Positions 50,292 through 63,692 of a stretch of 64,000 nucleotides of DNA are shown here, one piece after another. Position numbers and translations under genes: made by a program. Within the stretch, counting starts at the first letter, position 1. Every line of letters begins with the position of its first letter. This DNA comes from Oasisia sp. SBJ-2009 (Eukaryota > Annelida > Polychaeta > Sabellida > Siboglinidae), in assembly GCA_964017155.1 (NCBI GenBank), contig OZ024856.1:8507811-8571810 (forward strand), in the 5' to 3' direction. The notes under the pieces were generated by a model. It was not told the origin of the DNA and made no database searches. It was given only the letters and a program-made list of their open reading frames with translations.

Positions 50292-52868
50292 GTGGCTTTG
50301 GAAATTGCGAGAAACACCCCAAAATGCGCTTACGCCAATATAAGGGTATTTTCTCTTCTGAAAAATACAACGTACAAATACAGTTCGTTAGTTTTATGGA
50401 TCGTCATCGGTTCCCGGACTAGAAATCAACTACAACTTGTCGAGCTTCCAAAATGGTGCCTATATTTCGGAAATTACGCTAATCACCCTCAAAGTGCGCT
50501 TACGCCAATGCAAAGTAATTTTCACATCTGACACCTACAATGTACCACTACTATTCGTGACATTTGTGGATTCGCATGGTTCCCAGGGCGAAGAGTCAAG
50601 TACAAGTGGTCCTGCTTCGATACGCGTACCTATTTTTTTGGAAATTACGTTAAACTCCCTTAAATGCGTTCGCGCCAAATTAACGGTATTATCTCATCGG
50701 AAAACTACATCGTAGTACGACTATATTAAGATACTTTTTTTGGATTTGTATAGTCCAGACAACGAGGAATAAAGTGCACGGGGTTGAATTTCGATACTAA
50801 TAGATAGTGATTTTCGAAATTTCGATAAACACCCCAAAGTGCGCTTGCGCCAATATAAGGGTATTTTCTCTTCTGAAAAATACAACGTACAAATACAGTT
50901 CGTTAGTTTTATGGATCGTCATCGGTTCCCGAACTAGAAATCGACTACAACTTGTCGAGCTTCCAAAATGGTGCCTATATTTCGGAAATTACGCTAATCA
51001 CCCTCAAAGTGCGCTTACGCCAATGCAAAGTTATTTTCACATCTGAAACCTACAATGTACCACTACTCTTCGTGACATGTGTGGATTCGCATGATTCCCA
51101 GAACGAAGAGTCAAGTACAAGTGGGCGTGCTTCGATACTCGTACCTATTTTTTCCGAAATTACTGTAAACTCGCTTAAATGCGTTCGCGCCAAAACAACG
51201 GTATTGTCTCATCGGAAAACTACATCGTAGTACGACTATATTAAGATACTTTTTTTGGATTTGTATAGTCCAGACAACGAGGAATAAAGTGCACAGGGTT
51301 GAATTTCGATACTAATAGATAGTGATTTTCGAAATTTCGATAAACACCCCAAAGTGCGCTTGCGCCAATATAAGGGTATTTTCTCTTCTGAAAAATACAA
51401 CGTACAAATACAGTTCGTTAGTTTTATGGATCGTCATCGGTTCCCGAACTAGAAATCGACTACAACTTGTCGAGCTTCCAAAATGGTGCCTATATTTCGG
51501 AAATTACGCTAATCACCCTCAAAGTGCGCTTACGCCAATGCAAAATTATGTTCACATCTGAAACCTACAATGTACCACTACTATTCGTGACCTTTGTGGA
51601 TTCGCATGGTTCCCAGGGCGAAGAGTCATGTACAAGTGGTCGTGCTTCGATACGCGTACCTATTTTTTCGGAAATTACGTTAAACTCCCTTAAATGCGTT
51701 CGCGCCAAATTAACGGTATTATCTCATCGGAAAACTACATCGTAGTACGACTATATTAAGATACTTTTTTTGGATTTGTATAGTCCAGACAACGAGGAAT
51801 AAAGTGCACGGGGTTGAATTTCGATACTAATAGATAGTGATTTTCGAAATTTCGATAAACACCCCAAAGTGCGCTTGCGCCAATATAAGGGTATTTTCTC
51901 TTCTGAAAAATACAACGTACAAATACAGTTCGTTAGTTTTATGGATCGTCATCGGTTCCCGGACTAGAAATCAACTACAACTTGTCGAGCTTCCAAAATG
52001 GTGCCTATATTTCGGAAATTACGCTAATCACCCTCAAAGTGCGCTTACGCCAATGCAAAGTTATTTTCACATCTGAAACCTACAATGTACCACTACTCTT
52101 CGTGACATTTGTGGATTCGCATGATTCCCAGAACGAAGAGTCAAGTACAAGTGGGCGTGCTTCGATACTCGTACCTATTTTTTCGGAAATTACTGTAAAC
52201 TCGCTTAAATGCGTTCGCGCCAAAACAACGGTATTGTCTCATCGGAAAACTACAACGTAGTACCACTATAATTATATACTTTTTTTTGGATTTGCATAGG
52301 TCAGACAACAAGGAATAAAGTACAAGTGGTTGAATTTCGATACTAATAGATAGTGATTTTCGAAATTTCGATAAACACCCCAAAGTGCGCTTGCGCCAAT
52401 ATAAGGGTATTTTCTCTTCTGAAAAATACAACGTACAAATACAGTTCGTTAGTTTTATGGATCGTCATCGGTTCCCGAACTAGAAATCGACTACAACTTG
52501 TCGAGCTTCCAAAATGGTGCCTATATTTCGGAAATTACGCTAATCACCCTCAAAGTGCGCTTACGCCAATGCAAAGTTATTTTCACATCTGAAACCTACA
52601 ATGTACCACTACTCTTCGTGACATGTGTGGATTCGCATGATTCCCAGAACGAAGAGTCAAGTACAAGTGGGCGTGCTTCGATACTCGTACCTATTTTTTC
52701 CGAAATTACTGTAAACTCGCTTAAATGCGTTCGCGCCAAAATAACGGTATTGTCTCATCGGAAAACTTCAAAGTAGTACCACTATAATTATATAGTTTTT
52801 TTTGGATTTGCATAGGCCAGACAACAAGGAATAAAGTACAAGTGGTTGAATTTCGATACTAATAGATA
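50292..52868 (+). repeat. 5-mer unit, copy 1 of 2,577-bp tandem duplication
   Basis: Monomers: alpha 50,292 ('aaagtaattttc', 'catctgacacc', 'ttttttggaaatt'), beta 50,807, beta 51,322 ('gcacagggttg' upstream, 'aaaattatgttc', alpha-type B end), beta 51,837 ('cccggactag', 'atcaactac') and beta 52,353. The match at offset 2,577 bp runs from about 50,140 to 52,340. 'gaaaacttcaaag' (c at 50,192 and 52,769) is shared. Confidence 0.88.
52353..52868 (+). repeat. Beta head joined to a C1-type spacer (unusual junction)
   Basis: Everywhere else a beta head follows a C2 tail. Here the upstream tail is C1 ('cataggtcagacaacaagg', 'gtacaagtgg'), and the switch to beta happens within the stretch 'aatttcgatactaatagata' just before the head at 52,353. 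The corresponding monomer one 5-mer later (54,930) has an alpha head preceded by 'actaaaagatagtgg', so one of the two was altered after the duplication. Confidence 0.82.
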
Positions 52869-55444
52869 GTGGCTTTGGAAATTGCGAGAAACACCCCAAA
52901 ATGCGCTTACGCCAATATAAGGGTATTTTCTCTTCTGAAAAATACAACGTACAAATACAGTTCGTTAGTTTTATGGATCGTCATCGGTTCCCGGACTAGA
53001 AATCAACTACAACTTGTCGAGCTTCCAAAATGGTGCCTATATTTCGGAAATTACGCTAATCACCCTCAAAGTGCGCTTACGCCAATGCAAAGTAATTTTC
53101 ACATCTGACACCTACAATGTACCACTACTATTCGTGACATTTGTGGATTCGCATGGTTCCCAGGGCGAAGAGTCAAGTACAAGTGGTCCTGCTTCGATAC
53201 GCGTACCTATTTTTTTGGAAATTACGTTAAACTCCCTTAAATGCGTTCGCGCCAAATTAACGGTATTATCTCATCGGAAAACTACATCGTAGTACGACTA
53301 TATTAAGATACTTTTTTTGGATTTGTATAGTCCAGACAACGAGGAATAAAGTGCACGGGGTTGAATTTCGATACTAATAGATAGTGATTTTCGAAATTTC
53401 GATAAACACCCCAAAGTGCGCTTGCGCCAATATAAGGGTATTTTCTCTTCTGAAAAATACAACGTACAAATACAGTTCGTTAGTTTTATGGATCGTCATC
53501 GGTTCCCGAACTAGAAATCGACTACAACTTGTCGAGCTTCCAAAATGGTGCCTATATTTCGGAAATTACGCTAATCACCCTCAAAGTGCGCTTACGCCAA
53601 TGCAAAGTTATTTTCACATCTGAAACCTACAATGTACCACTACTCTTCGTGACATGTGTGGATTCGCATGATTCCCAGAACGAAGAGTCAAGTACAAGTG
53701 GGCGTGCTTCGATACTCGTACCTATTTTTTCCGAAATTACTGTAAACTCGCTTAAATGCGTTCGCGCCAAAACAACGGTATTGTCTCATCGGAAAACTAC
53801 ATCGTAGTACGACTATATTAAGATACTTTTTTTGGATTTGTATAGTCCAGACAACGAGGAATAAAGTGCACAGGGTTGAATTTCGATACTAATAGATAGT
53901 GATTTTCGAAATTTCGATAAACACCCCAAAGTGCGCTTGCGCCAATATAAGGGTATTTTCTCTTCTGAAAAATACAACGTACAAATACAGTTCGTTAGTT
54001 TTATGGATCGTCATCGGTTCCCGAACTAGAAATCGACTACAACTTGTCGAGCTTCCAAAATGGTGCCTATATTTCGGAAATTACGCTAATCACCCTCAAA
54101 GTGCGCTTACGCCAATGCAAAATTATGTTCACATCTGAAACCTACAATGTACCACTACTATTCGTGACCTTTGTGGATTCGCATGGTTCCCAGGGCGAAG
54201 AGTCATGTACAAGTGGTCGTGCTTCGATACGCGTACCTATTTTTTCGGAAATTACGTTAAACTCCCTTAAATGCGTTCGCGCCAAATTAACGGTATTATC
54301 TCATCGGAAAACTACATCGTAGTACGACTATATTAAGATACTTTTTTTGGATTTGTATAGTCCAGACAACGAGGAATAAAGTGCACGGGGTTGAATTTCG
54401 ATACTAATAGATAGTGATTTTCGAAATTTCGATAAACACCCCAAAGTGCGCTTGCGCCAATATAAGGGTATTTTCTCTTCTGAAAAATACAACGTACAAA
54501 TACAGTTCGTTAGTTTTATGGATCGTCATCGGTTCCCGGACTAGAAATCAACTACAACTTGTCGAGCTTCCAAAATGGTGCCTATATTTCGGAAATTACG
54601 CTAATCACCCTCAAAGTGCGCTTACGCCAATGCAAAGTTATTTTCACATCTGAAACCTACAATGTACCACTACTCTTCGTGACATTTGTGGATTCGCATG
54701 ATTCCCAGAACGAAGAGTCAAGTACAAGTGGGCGTGCTTCGATACTCGTACCTATTTTTTCGGAAATTACTGTAAACTCGCTTAAATGCGTTCGCGCCAA
54801 AACAACGGTATTGTCTCATCGGAAAACTACAACGTAGTACCACTATAATTATATACTTTTTTTTGGATTTGCATAGGTCAGACAACAAGGAATAAAGTAC
54901 AAGTGGTTGAATTTCGATACTAAAAGATAGTGGCTTTGGAAGTTGCGAGAAACACCCCAAAATGCGCTTACGCCAATATAAGGGTATTTTCTCTTCTGAA
55001 AAATACAACGTACAAATACAGTTCGTTAGTTTTATGGATCGTCATCGGTTCCCGGACTAGAAATCAACTACAACTTGTCGAGCTTCCAAAATGGTGCCTA
55101 TATTTCGGAAATTACGCTAATCACCCTCAAAGTGCGCTTACGCCAATGCAAAGTTATTTTCACATCTGAAACCTACAATGTACCACTACTCTTCGTGACA
55201 TTTGTGGATTCGCATGATTCCCAGAACGAAGAGTCAAGTACAAGTGGGCGTGCTTCGATACTCGTACCTATTTTTTCGGAAATTACTGTAAACTCGCTTA
55301 AATGCGTTCGCGCCAAAACAACGGTATTGTCTCATCGGAAAACTACAACGTAGTACCACTATAATTAGATACTTTTTTTGGATTTGCACAGGCCAGACAA
55401 CGAGGAATAAAGTACAAGTGGTTGAATTTCGATACTAATAGATA
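52869..55444 (+). repeat. 5-mer unit, copy 2 of 2,577-bp tandem duplication
   Basis: Monomers 52,869, 53,384, 53,899, 54,414 and 54,930. The first four repeat 50,292, 50,807, 51,322 and 51,837 with all rare markers. The fifth is an alpha head with mixed A and beta body ('ggaagttgcg' near 54,940). An alpha very like 50,292 and 52,869 appears once more at 56,477. Confidence 0.88.
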
Positions 55445-58022
55445 GTGGCTTTGGAAATTGCGAGAAACACCCCAAAATGCGCTTACGCCAATATAAGGGT
55501 ATTTTCTCTTCTGAAAAATACAACTTACCAATAATGTTCGTTAGTTTTATGGATCGTCATCGGTTCCCGGACTAGAAATCAATTACAGCTTGTCGAGCTT
55601 CCAAAATGGTGCCTATATTTCGGAAATTACGCTAATCACCCTCAAAGTTCGCTTACGCCAATGCAAAGTTATTTTCACATCTGAAACCTACAATGTTCCA
55701 CTACTATTCGTGACCTTTGTGGATTCGCGTGGTTCCCAGGGCGAAGAGTCATGTACAAGTGGTCGTGCTTCGATACGCGTACCTATTTTTTCGGAAATTA
55801 CGTTAAACTCCCTTAAATGCGTTCGCGCCAAATTAACGGTATTATCTCATCGGAAAACTACATCGTAGTACGACTATATTAAGATACTTTTTTTGGATTT
55901 GTATAGTCCAGGCAACGAGGAATAAAGTGCACGGGGTTGAATTTCGATACTAATAGATAGTGATTTTCGAAATTTCGATAAACATCCCAAAGTGCGCTTG
56001 CGCCAATATAAGGGTATTTTCTCTTCTGAAAAATACAACGTACAAATACAGTTCGTTAGTTTTATGGATCGTCATCGGTTCCCGAACTAGAAATCGACTA
56101 CAACTTGTCGAGCTTCCAAAATGGTGCCTATATTTCGGAAATTACGCTAATCACCCTCAAAGTGCGCTTACGCCAATGCAAAGTTATTTTCACATCTGAA
56201 ACCTACAATGTACCACTACTCTTCGTGACATGTGTGGATTCGCATGATTCCCAGAACGAAGAGTCAAGTACAAGTGGGCGTGCTTCGATACTCGTACCTA
56301 TTTTTTTCGGAAATTACTGTAAACTCGCTTAAATGCGTTCGCGCCAAAATAACGGTATTGTCTCATCGGAAAACTACAAAGTAGTACCACTATAATTATA
56401 TAGTTTTTTTTGGATTTGCATAGGCCAGACAACAAGGAATAAAGTACAAGTGGTTGAATTTCGATACTAATAGATAGTGGCTTTGGAAATTGCGAGAAAC
56501 ACCCCAAAATGCGCTTACGCCAATATAAGGGTATTTTCTCTTCGGAAAAATACAACGTACAAATACAGTTCGTTAGTTTTATGGATCGTCATCGGTTCCC
56601 GGACTAGAAATCAACTACAACTTGTCGAGCTTCCAAAATGGTGCCTATATTTCGGAAATTACGCTAATCACCCTCAAAGTGCGCTTACGCCAATGCAAAG
56701 TAATTTTCACATCTGACACCTACAATGTACCACTACTATTCGTGACATTTGTGGATTCGCATGGTTCCCAGGGCGAAGAGTCAAGTACAAGTGGTCCTGC
56801 TTCGATACGCGTACCTATTTTTTTGGAAATTACGTTACACTCCCTTAAATGCGTTCGCGCCAAATTAACGGTATTATCTCATCGGAAAACTACATCGTAG
56901 TACGACTATATTAAGATACTTTTTTTGGATTTGTATAGTCCAGACAACGAGGAATAAAGTGCACGGGGTTGAATTTCGATACTAATAGATAGTGATTTTC
57001 GAAATTTCGATAAACACCCCAAAGTGCGCTTGCGCCAATATGAGGGTATTTTCTCTTCTGAAAAATACAACGTACAAATACAGTTCGTTAGTTTTATGGA
57101 TCGTCATCGGTTCCAGAACTAGAAATCGACTACAACTTGTCGAGCTTCCAAAATGGTGCCTATATTTCGGAAATTACGCTAATCACCCTCAAAGTGCGCT
57201 TACGCCAATGCAAAGTTATTTTCACATCTGAAACCTACAATGTACCACTACTCTTCGTGACATGTGTGGATTCGCATGATTCCCAGAACGAAGAGTCAAG
57301 TACAAGTGGGCGTGCTTCGATACTCGTACCTATTTTTTCGGAAATTACGTTAAACTCCCTTAAATGCGTTCGCGCCAAATTAACGGTATTATCTCATCGG
57401 AAAACTACATCGTAGTACGACTATATTAAGATACTTTTTTTGGATTTGTATAGTCCAGACAACGAGGAATAAAGTGCACGGGGTTGAATTTCGATACTAA
57501 TAGATAGTGATTTTCGAAATTTCGATAAACACCCCAAAGTGCGCTTGCGCCAATATAAGGGTATTTTCTCTTCTGAAAAATACAACGTACAAATACAGTT
57601 CGTTAGTTTTATGGATCGTCATCGGTTCCCGAACTAGAAATCGACTACAACTTGTCGAGCTTCCAAAATGGTGCCTATATTTCGGAAATTACGCTAATCA
57701 CCCTCAAAGTGCGCTTACGCCAATGCAAAGTTATTTTCACATCTGAAACCTACAATGTACCACTACTCTTCGTGACATGTGTGGATTCGCATGATTCCCA
57801 GAACGAAGAGTCAAGTACAAGTGGGCGTGCTTCGATACTCGTACCTATTTTTTCCGAAATTACTGTAAACTCGCTTAAATGCGTTCGCGCCAAAACAACG
57901 GTATTGTCTCATCGGAAAACTACAACGTAGTACCACTATAATTAGATACTTTTTTTTGGATTTGCACAGGCCAGACAACGAGGAATAAAGTACAAGTGGT
58001 TGAATTTCGATACTAATAGATA
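55445..58022 (+). repeat. Five mixed monomers
   Basis: Alpha 55,445 (with 'ccaataatgttcg' near 55,530, 'attacagcttg' and 'gattcgcgtgg'), beta 55,960 ('aacatccc', one extra T near 56,300), alpha 56,477 ('catctgacacc', 'ttttttggaaatt', as in 50,292), beta 56,992 ('atatgagggt', 'ttccagaac', beta B joined to a C2 tail at 'ttttttcggaaatta') and beta 57,507. The order matches no neighbouring unit, so I list it as unassigned mosaic. Confidence 0.8.
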
Positions 58023-61000
58023 GTGGCTTTGGAAATTGCGAGAAACACCCCAAAATGCGCTTACGCCAATATAAGGGTATTTTCTCTTCTGAAAAATACA
58101 ACGTACAAATAGAGTTCGTTAGTTTTATGGATCGTCATCGGTTCCCGGACTAGAAATCAACTACAACTTGTCGAGCTTCCAAAATGGTGCCTATATTTCG
58201 GAAATTACGCTAATCACCCTCAAAGTGCGCTTACGCCAATGCAAAGTAATTTTCACATCTGAAACCTACAATGTTCCACTACTATTCGTGACATTTGTGG
58301 ATTCGCATGGTTCCCAGGGCGAAGAGTCATGTACAAGTGGTCGTGCTTCGATACGCGTACCTATTTTTTCGGAAATTACGTTAAACTCCCTTAAATGCGT
58401 TCGCGCCAAATTAACGGTATTATCTCATCGGAAAACTACATCGTAGTACGACTATATTAAGATACTTTTTTTGGATTTGTATAGTCCAGACAACGAGGAA
58501 TAAAGTGCATGGGGTTGAATTTCGATACTAATAGATAGTGATTTTCGAAATTTCGATAAACACCCCAAAGTGCGCTTGCGCCAATATAAGGGTATTTTCT
58601 CTTCTGAAAAATACAACGTACAAATGCAGTTCGTTAGTTTTATGGATCGTCATCGGTTCCCGAACTAGAAATCGACTACAACTTGTCGAGCTTCCAAAAT
58701 GGTGCCTATATTTCGGAAATTACGCTAATCACCCTCAAAGTGCGCTTACGCCAAAGCAAAGTTATTTTCACATCTGAAACCTACAATGTACCACTAATCT
58801 TCGTGACATGTGTGGATTCGCATGATTCCCAGAACGAAGAGTCAAGTACAAGTGGGCGTGCTTCGATACTCGTACCTATTTTTTCGGAAATTACTGTAAA
58901 CTCGCTTAAATGCCTTCGCGCCAAAATAACGGTATTGTCTCATCGGAAAACTACAACGTAGTACCACTATAATTATATACTTTTTTTTGGATTTGCATAG
59001 GCCAGACAACAAGGAATAAAGTACAAGTGGTTGAATTTCGATACTAATAGATAGTGGCTTTGGAAATTGCGAGAAACACCCCAAAATGCGCTTACGCCAA
59101 TATAAGGGTATTTTCTCTTCTGAAAAATACAACGTACAAATAGAGTTCGTTAGTTTTATGGATCGTCATCGGTTCCCGGACTAGAAATCAACTACAACTT
59201 GTCGAGCTTCCAAAATGGTGCCTATATTTCGGAAATTACGCTAATCACCCTCAAAGTGCGCTTACGCCAATGCAAAGTAATTTTCACATCTGAAACCTAC
59301 AATGTTCCACTACTATTCGTGACATTTGTGGATTCGCATGGTTCCCAGGGCGAAGAGTCATGTACAAGTGGTCGTGCTTCGATACGCGTACCTATTTTTT
59401 CGGAAATTACGTTAAACTCCCTTAAATGCGTTCGCGCCAAATTAACGGTATTATCTCATCGGAAAACTACATCGTAGTACGACTATATTAAGATACTTTT
59501 TTTGGATTTGTATAGTCCAGACAACGAGGAATAAAGTGCACGGGGTTGAATTTCGATACTAATAGATAGTGATTTTCGAAATTTCGATAAACACCCCAAA
59601 GTGCGCTTGCGCCAATATAAGGGTATTTTCTCTTCTGAAAAATACAACGTACAAATACAGTTCGTTAGTTTTATGGATCGTCATCGGTTCCCGAACTAGA
59701 AATCGACTACAACTTGTCGAGCTTCCAAAATGGTGCCTATATTTCGGAAATTACGCTAATCACCCTCAAAGTGCGCTTACGCCAAAGCAAAGTTATTTTC
59801 ACATCTGAAACCTACAATGTACCACTAATCTTCGTGACATGTGTGGATTCGCATGATTCCCAGAACGAAGAGTCAAGTACAAGTGGGCGTGCTTCGATAC
59901 TCGTACCTATTTTTTCGGAAATTACTGTAAACTCGCTTAAATGCGTTCGCGCCAAAATAACGGTATTGTCTCATCGGAAAACTACAACGTAGTACCACTA
60001 TAATTATATACTTTTTTTTGGATTTGCATAGGCCAGACAACAAGGAATAAAGTACAAGTGGTTGAATTTCGATACTAATAGATAGTGGCTTTGGAAATTG
60101 CGAGAAACACCCCAAAATGCGCTTACGCCAATATAAGGGTATTTTCTCTTCTGAAAAATACAACGTACAAATACAGTTCGTTAGTTTTATGGATCGTCAT
60201 CGGTTCCCGGACTAGAAATCAACTACAACTTGTCGAGCTTCCAAAATGGTGCCTATATTTCGGAAATTACGCTAATCACCCTCAAAGTGCGCTTACGCCA
60301 ATGCAAAGTAATTTTCACATCTGAAACCTACAATGTTCCACTACTATTCGTGACATTTGTGGATTCGCATGGTTCCCAGGGCGAAGAGTCATGTACAAGT
60401 GGTCGTGCTTCGATACGCGTACCTATTTTTTCGGAAATTACGTTAAACTCCCTTAAATGCGTTCGCGCCAAATTAACGGTATTATCTCATCGGAAAACTA
60501 CATCGTAGTACGACTATATTAAGATACTTTTTTTGGATTTGTATAGTCCAGACAACGAGGAATAAAGTGCATGGGGTTGAATTTCGATACTAATAGATAG
60601 TGATTTTCGAAATTTCGATAAACACCCCAAAGTGCGCTTGCGCCAATATAAGGGTATTTTCTCTTCTGAAAAATACAACGTACAAATGCAGTTCGTTAGT
60701 TTTATGGATCGTCATCGGTTCCCGAACTAGAAATCGACTACAACTTGTCGAGCTTCCAAAATGGTGCCTATATTTCGGAAATTACGCTAATCACCCTCAA
60801 AGTGCGCTTACGCCAAAGCAAAGTTATTTTCACATCTGAAACCTACAATGTACCACTAATCTTCGTGACATGTGTGGATTCGCATGATTCCCAGAACGAA
60901 GAGTCAAGTACAAGTGGGCGTGCTTCGATACTCGTACCTATTTTTTCGGAAATTACTGTAAACTCGCTTAAATGCCTTCGCGCCAAAATAACGGTATTGT

Positions 61001-62146
61001 CTCATCGGAAAACTACAACGTAGTACCACTATAATTATATACTTTTTTTTGGATTTGCATAGGCCAGACAACAAGGAATAAAGTACAAGTGGTTGAATTT
61101 CGATACTAATAGATAGTGGCTTTGGAAATTGCGAGAAACACCCCAAAATGCGCTTACGCCAATATAAGGGTATTTTCTCTTCTGAAAAATACAACGTACA
61201 AATAGAGTTCGTTAGTTTTATGGATCGTCATCGGTTCCCGGACTAGAAATCAACTACAACTTGTCGAGCTTCCAAAATGGTGCCTATATTTCGGAAATTA
61301 CGCTAATCACCCTCAAAGTGCGCTTACGCCAATGCAAAGTAATTTTCACATCTGAAACCTACAATGTTCCACTACTATTCGTGACATTTGTGGATTCGCA
61401 TGGTTCCCAGGGCGAAGAGTCATGTACAAGTGGTCGTGCTTCGATACGCGTACCTATTTTTTCGGAAATTACGTTAAACTCCCTTAAATGCGTTCGCGCC
61501 AAATTAACGGTATTATCTCATCGGAAAACTACATCGTAGTACGACTATATTAAGATACTTTTTTTGGATTTGTATAGTCCAGACAACGAGGAATAAAGTG
61601 CACGGGGTTGAATTTCGATACTAATAGATAGTGATTTTCGAAATTTCGATAAACACCCCAAAGTGCGCTTGCGCCAATATAAGGGTATTTTCTCTTCTGA
61701 AAAATACAACGTACAAATACAGTTCGTTAGTTTTATGGATCGTCATCGGTTCCCGAACTAGAAATCGACTACAACTTGTCGAGCTTCCAAAATGGTGCCT
61801 ATATTTCGGAAATTACGCTAATCACCCTCAAAGTGCGCTTACGCCAATGCAAAGTTATTTTCACATCTGAAACCTACAATGTACCACTACTCTTCGTGAC
61901 ATGTGTGGATTCGCATGATTCCCAGAACGAAGAGTCAAGTACAAGTGGGCGTGCTTCGATACTCGCACCTATTTTTTCGGAAATTACTGTAAACTCGCTT
62001 AAATGCGTTCGCGCCAAAACAACGGTATTGTCTCATCGGAAAACTACAACGTAGTACCACTATAATTAGATACTTTTTTTTGGATTTGCACAGGCCAGAC
62101 AACGAGGAATAAAGTACAAGTGGTTGAATTTCGATACTAATAGATA
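58023..62146 (+). repeat. 4-mer tandem duplication, 2,062-bp period
   Basis: Starts 58,023, 58,538, 59,054, 59,569 | 60,085, 60,600, 61,116, 61,631. Betas 58,538 and 60,600 share 'gtgcatggggttg', 'acaaatgcag', 'gccaaagcaaag', 'ccactaatc' and 'atgccttcg'. Alphas 58,023, 59,054 and 61,116 share 'aaatagagttcg', but 60,085 has the usual 'aaatacagttcg'. Beta 61,631 lacks 'gccaaagcaaag', so the match fades near the right end. Confidence 0.88.
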
Positions 62147-63692
62147 GTGGCTTTGGAAATTGCGAGAAACACCCCAAAATGCGCTTACGCCAATATAAGG
62201 GTATTTTCTCTTCTGAAAAATACAACGTACCAATACAGTTCGTTAGTTTTATGGATCGTCATCGGTTCCCGGACTAGAAATCAATTACAACTTGTCGAGC
62301 TTCCAAAATGGTGCCTATATTTCGGAAATTACGCTAATCACCCTCAAAGTTCGCTTACGCCAATGCAAAATTATTTTCACATCTGAAACCTACAATGTAC
62401 CACTACTATTCGTGACCTTTGTGGATTCGCATGGTTCCCAGGGCGAAGAGTCAAGTACAAGTGGTCCTGCTTCGATACGCGTACCTATTTTTTCGGAAAT
62501 TACGTTAAACTCCCTTAAATGCGTTCGCGCCAAATTAACGGTATTATCTCATCGGAAAACTACATCGTAGTACGACTATATTAAGATACTTTTTTTGGAT
62601 TTGTATAGTCCAGACAACGAGGAATAAAGTGCACGGGGTTGAATTTCGATACTAATAGATAGTGATTTTCGAAATTTCGATAAACACCCCAAAGTGCGCT
62701 TGCGCCAATATAAGGGTATTTTCTCTTCTGAAAAATACAACGTACAAATACAGTTCGTTAGTTTTATGGATCGTCATCGGTTCCCGAACTAGAAATCGAC
62801 TACAACTTGTCGAGCTTCCAAAATGGTGCCTATATTTCGGAAATTACGCTAATCACCCTCAAAGTGCGCTTACGCCAAAGCAAAGTTATTTTCACATCTG
62901 AAACCTACAATGTACCACTAATCTTCGTGACATGTGTGGATTCGCATGATTCCCAGAACGAAGAGTCAAGTACAAGTGGGCGTGCTTCGATACTCGTACC
63001 TATTTTTTCGGAAATTACTGTAAACTCGCTTAAATGCGTTCGCGCCAAAATAACGGTATTGTCTCATCGGAAAACTACAACGTAGTACCACTATAATTAT
63101 ATACTTTTTTTTGGATTTGCATAGGCCAGACAACAAGGAATAAAGTACAAGTGGTTGAATTTCGATACTAATAGATAGTGGCTTTGGAAATTGCGAGAAA
63201 CACCCCAAAATGCGCTTACGCCAATATAAGGGTATTTTCTCTTCTGAAAAATACAACGTACAAATACAGTTCGTTAGTTTTATGGATCGTCATCGGTTCC
63301 CGGACTAGAAATCAACTACAACTTGTCGAGCTTCCAAAATGGTGCCTATATTTCGGAAATTACGCTAATCACCCTCAAAGTGCGCTTACGCCAATGCAAA
63401 GTAATTTTCACATCTGAAACCTACAGTATACCACTACTATTCGTGACATTTGTGGATTCGGATGGTTCCCAGGGCGAAGAGTCATGTACAAGTGGTCGTG
63501 CTTCGATACGCGTACCTATTTTTTCGGAAATTACGTTAAACTCCCTTAAATGCGTTCGCGCCAAATTAACGGTATTATCTCATCGGAAAACTACATCGTA
63601 GTACGACTATATTAAGATACTTTTTTTGGATTTGTATAGTCCAGACAACGAGGAATAAAGTGCACGGGGTTGAATTTCGATACTAATAGATA
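62147..63692 (+). repeat. Alternating alpha/beta/alpha monomers
   Basis: Alpha 62,147 ('agtcaagtac', 'ggtcctgc'), beta 62,662 ('gccaaagcaaag', 'ccactaatc') and alpha 63,178 (private 'ctacagtatacc' and 'gattcggatgg' near 63,422-63,462). The order is simple dimeric. Confidence 0.88.
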
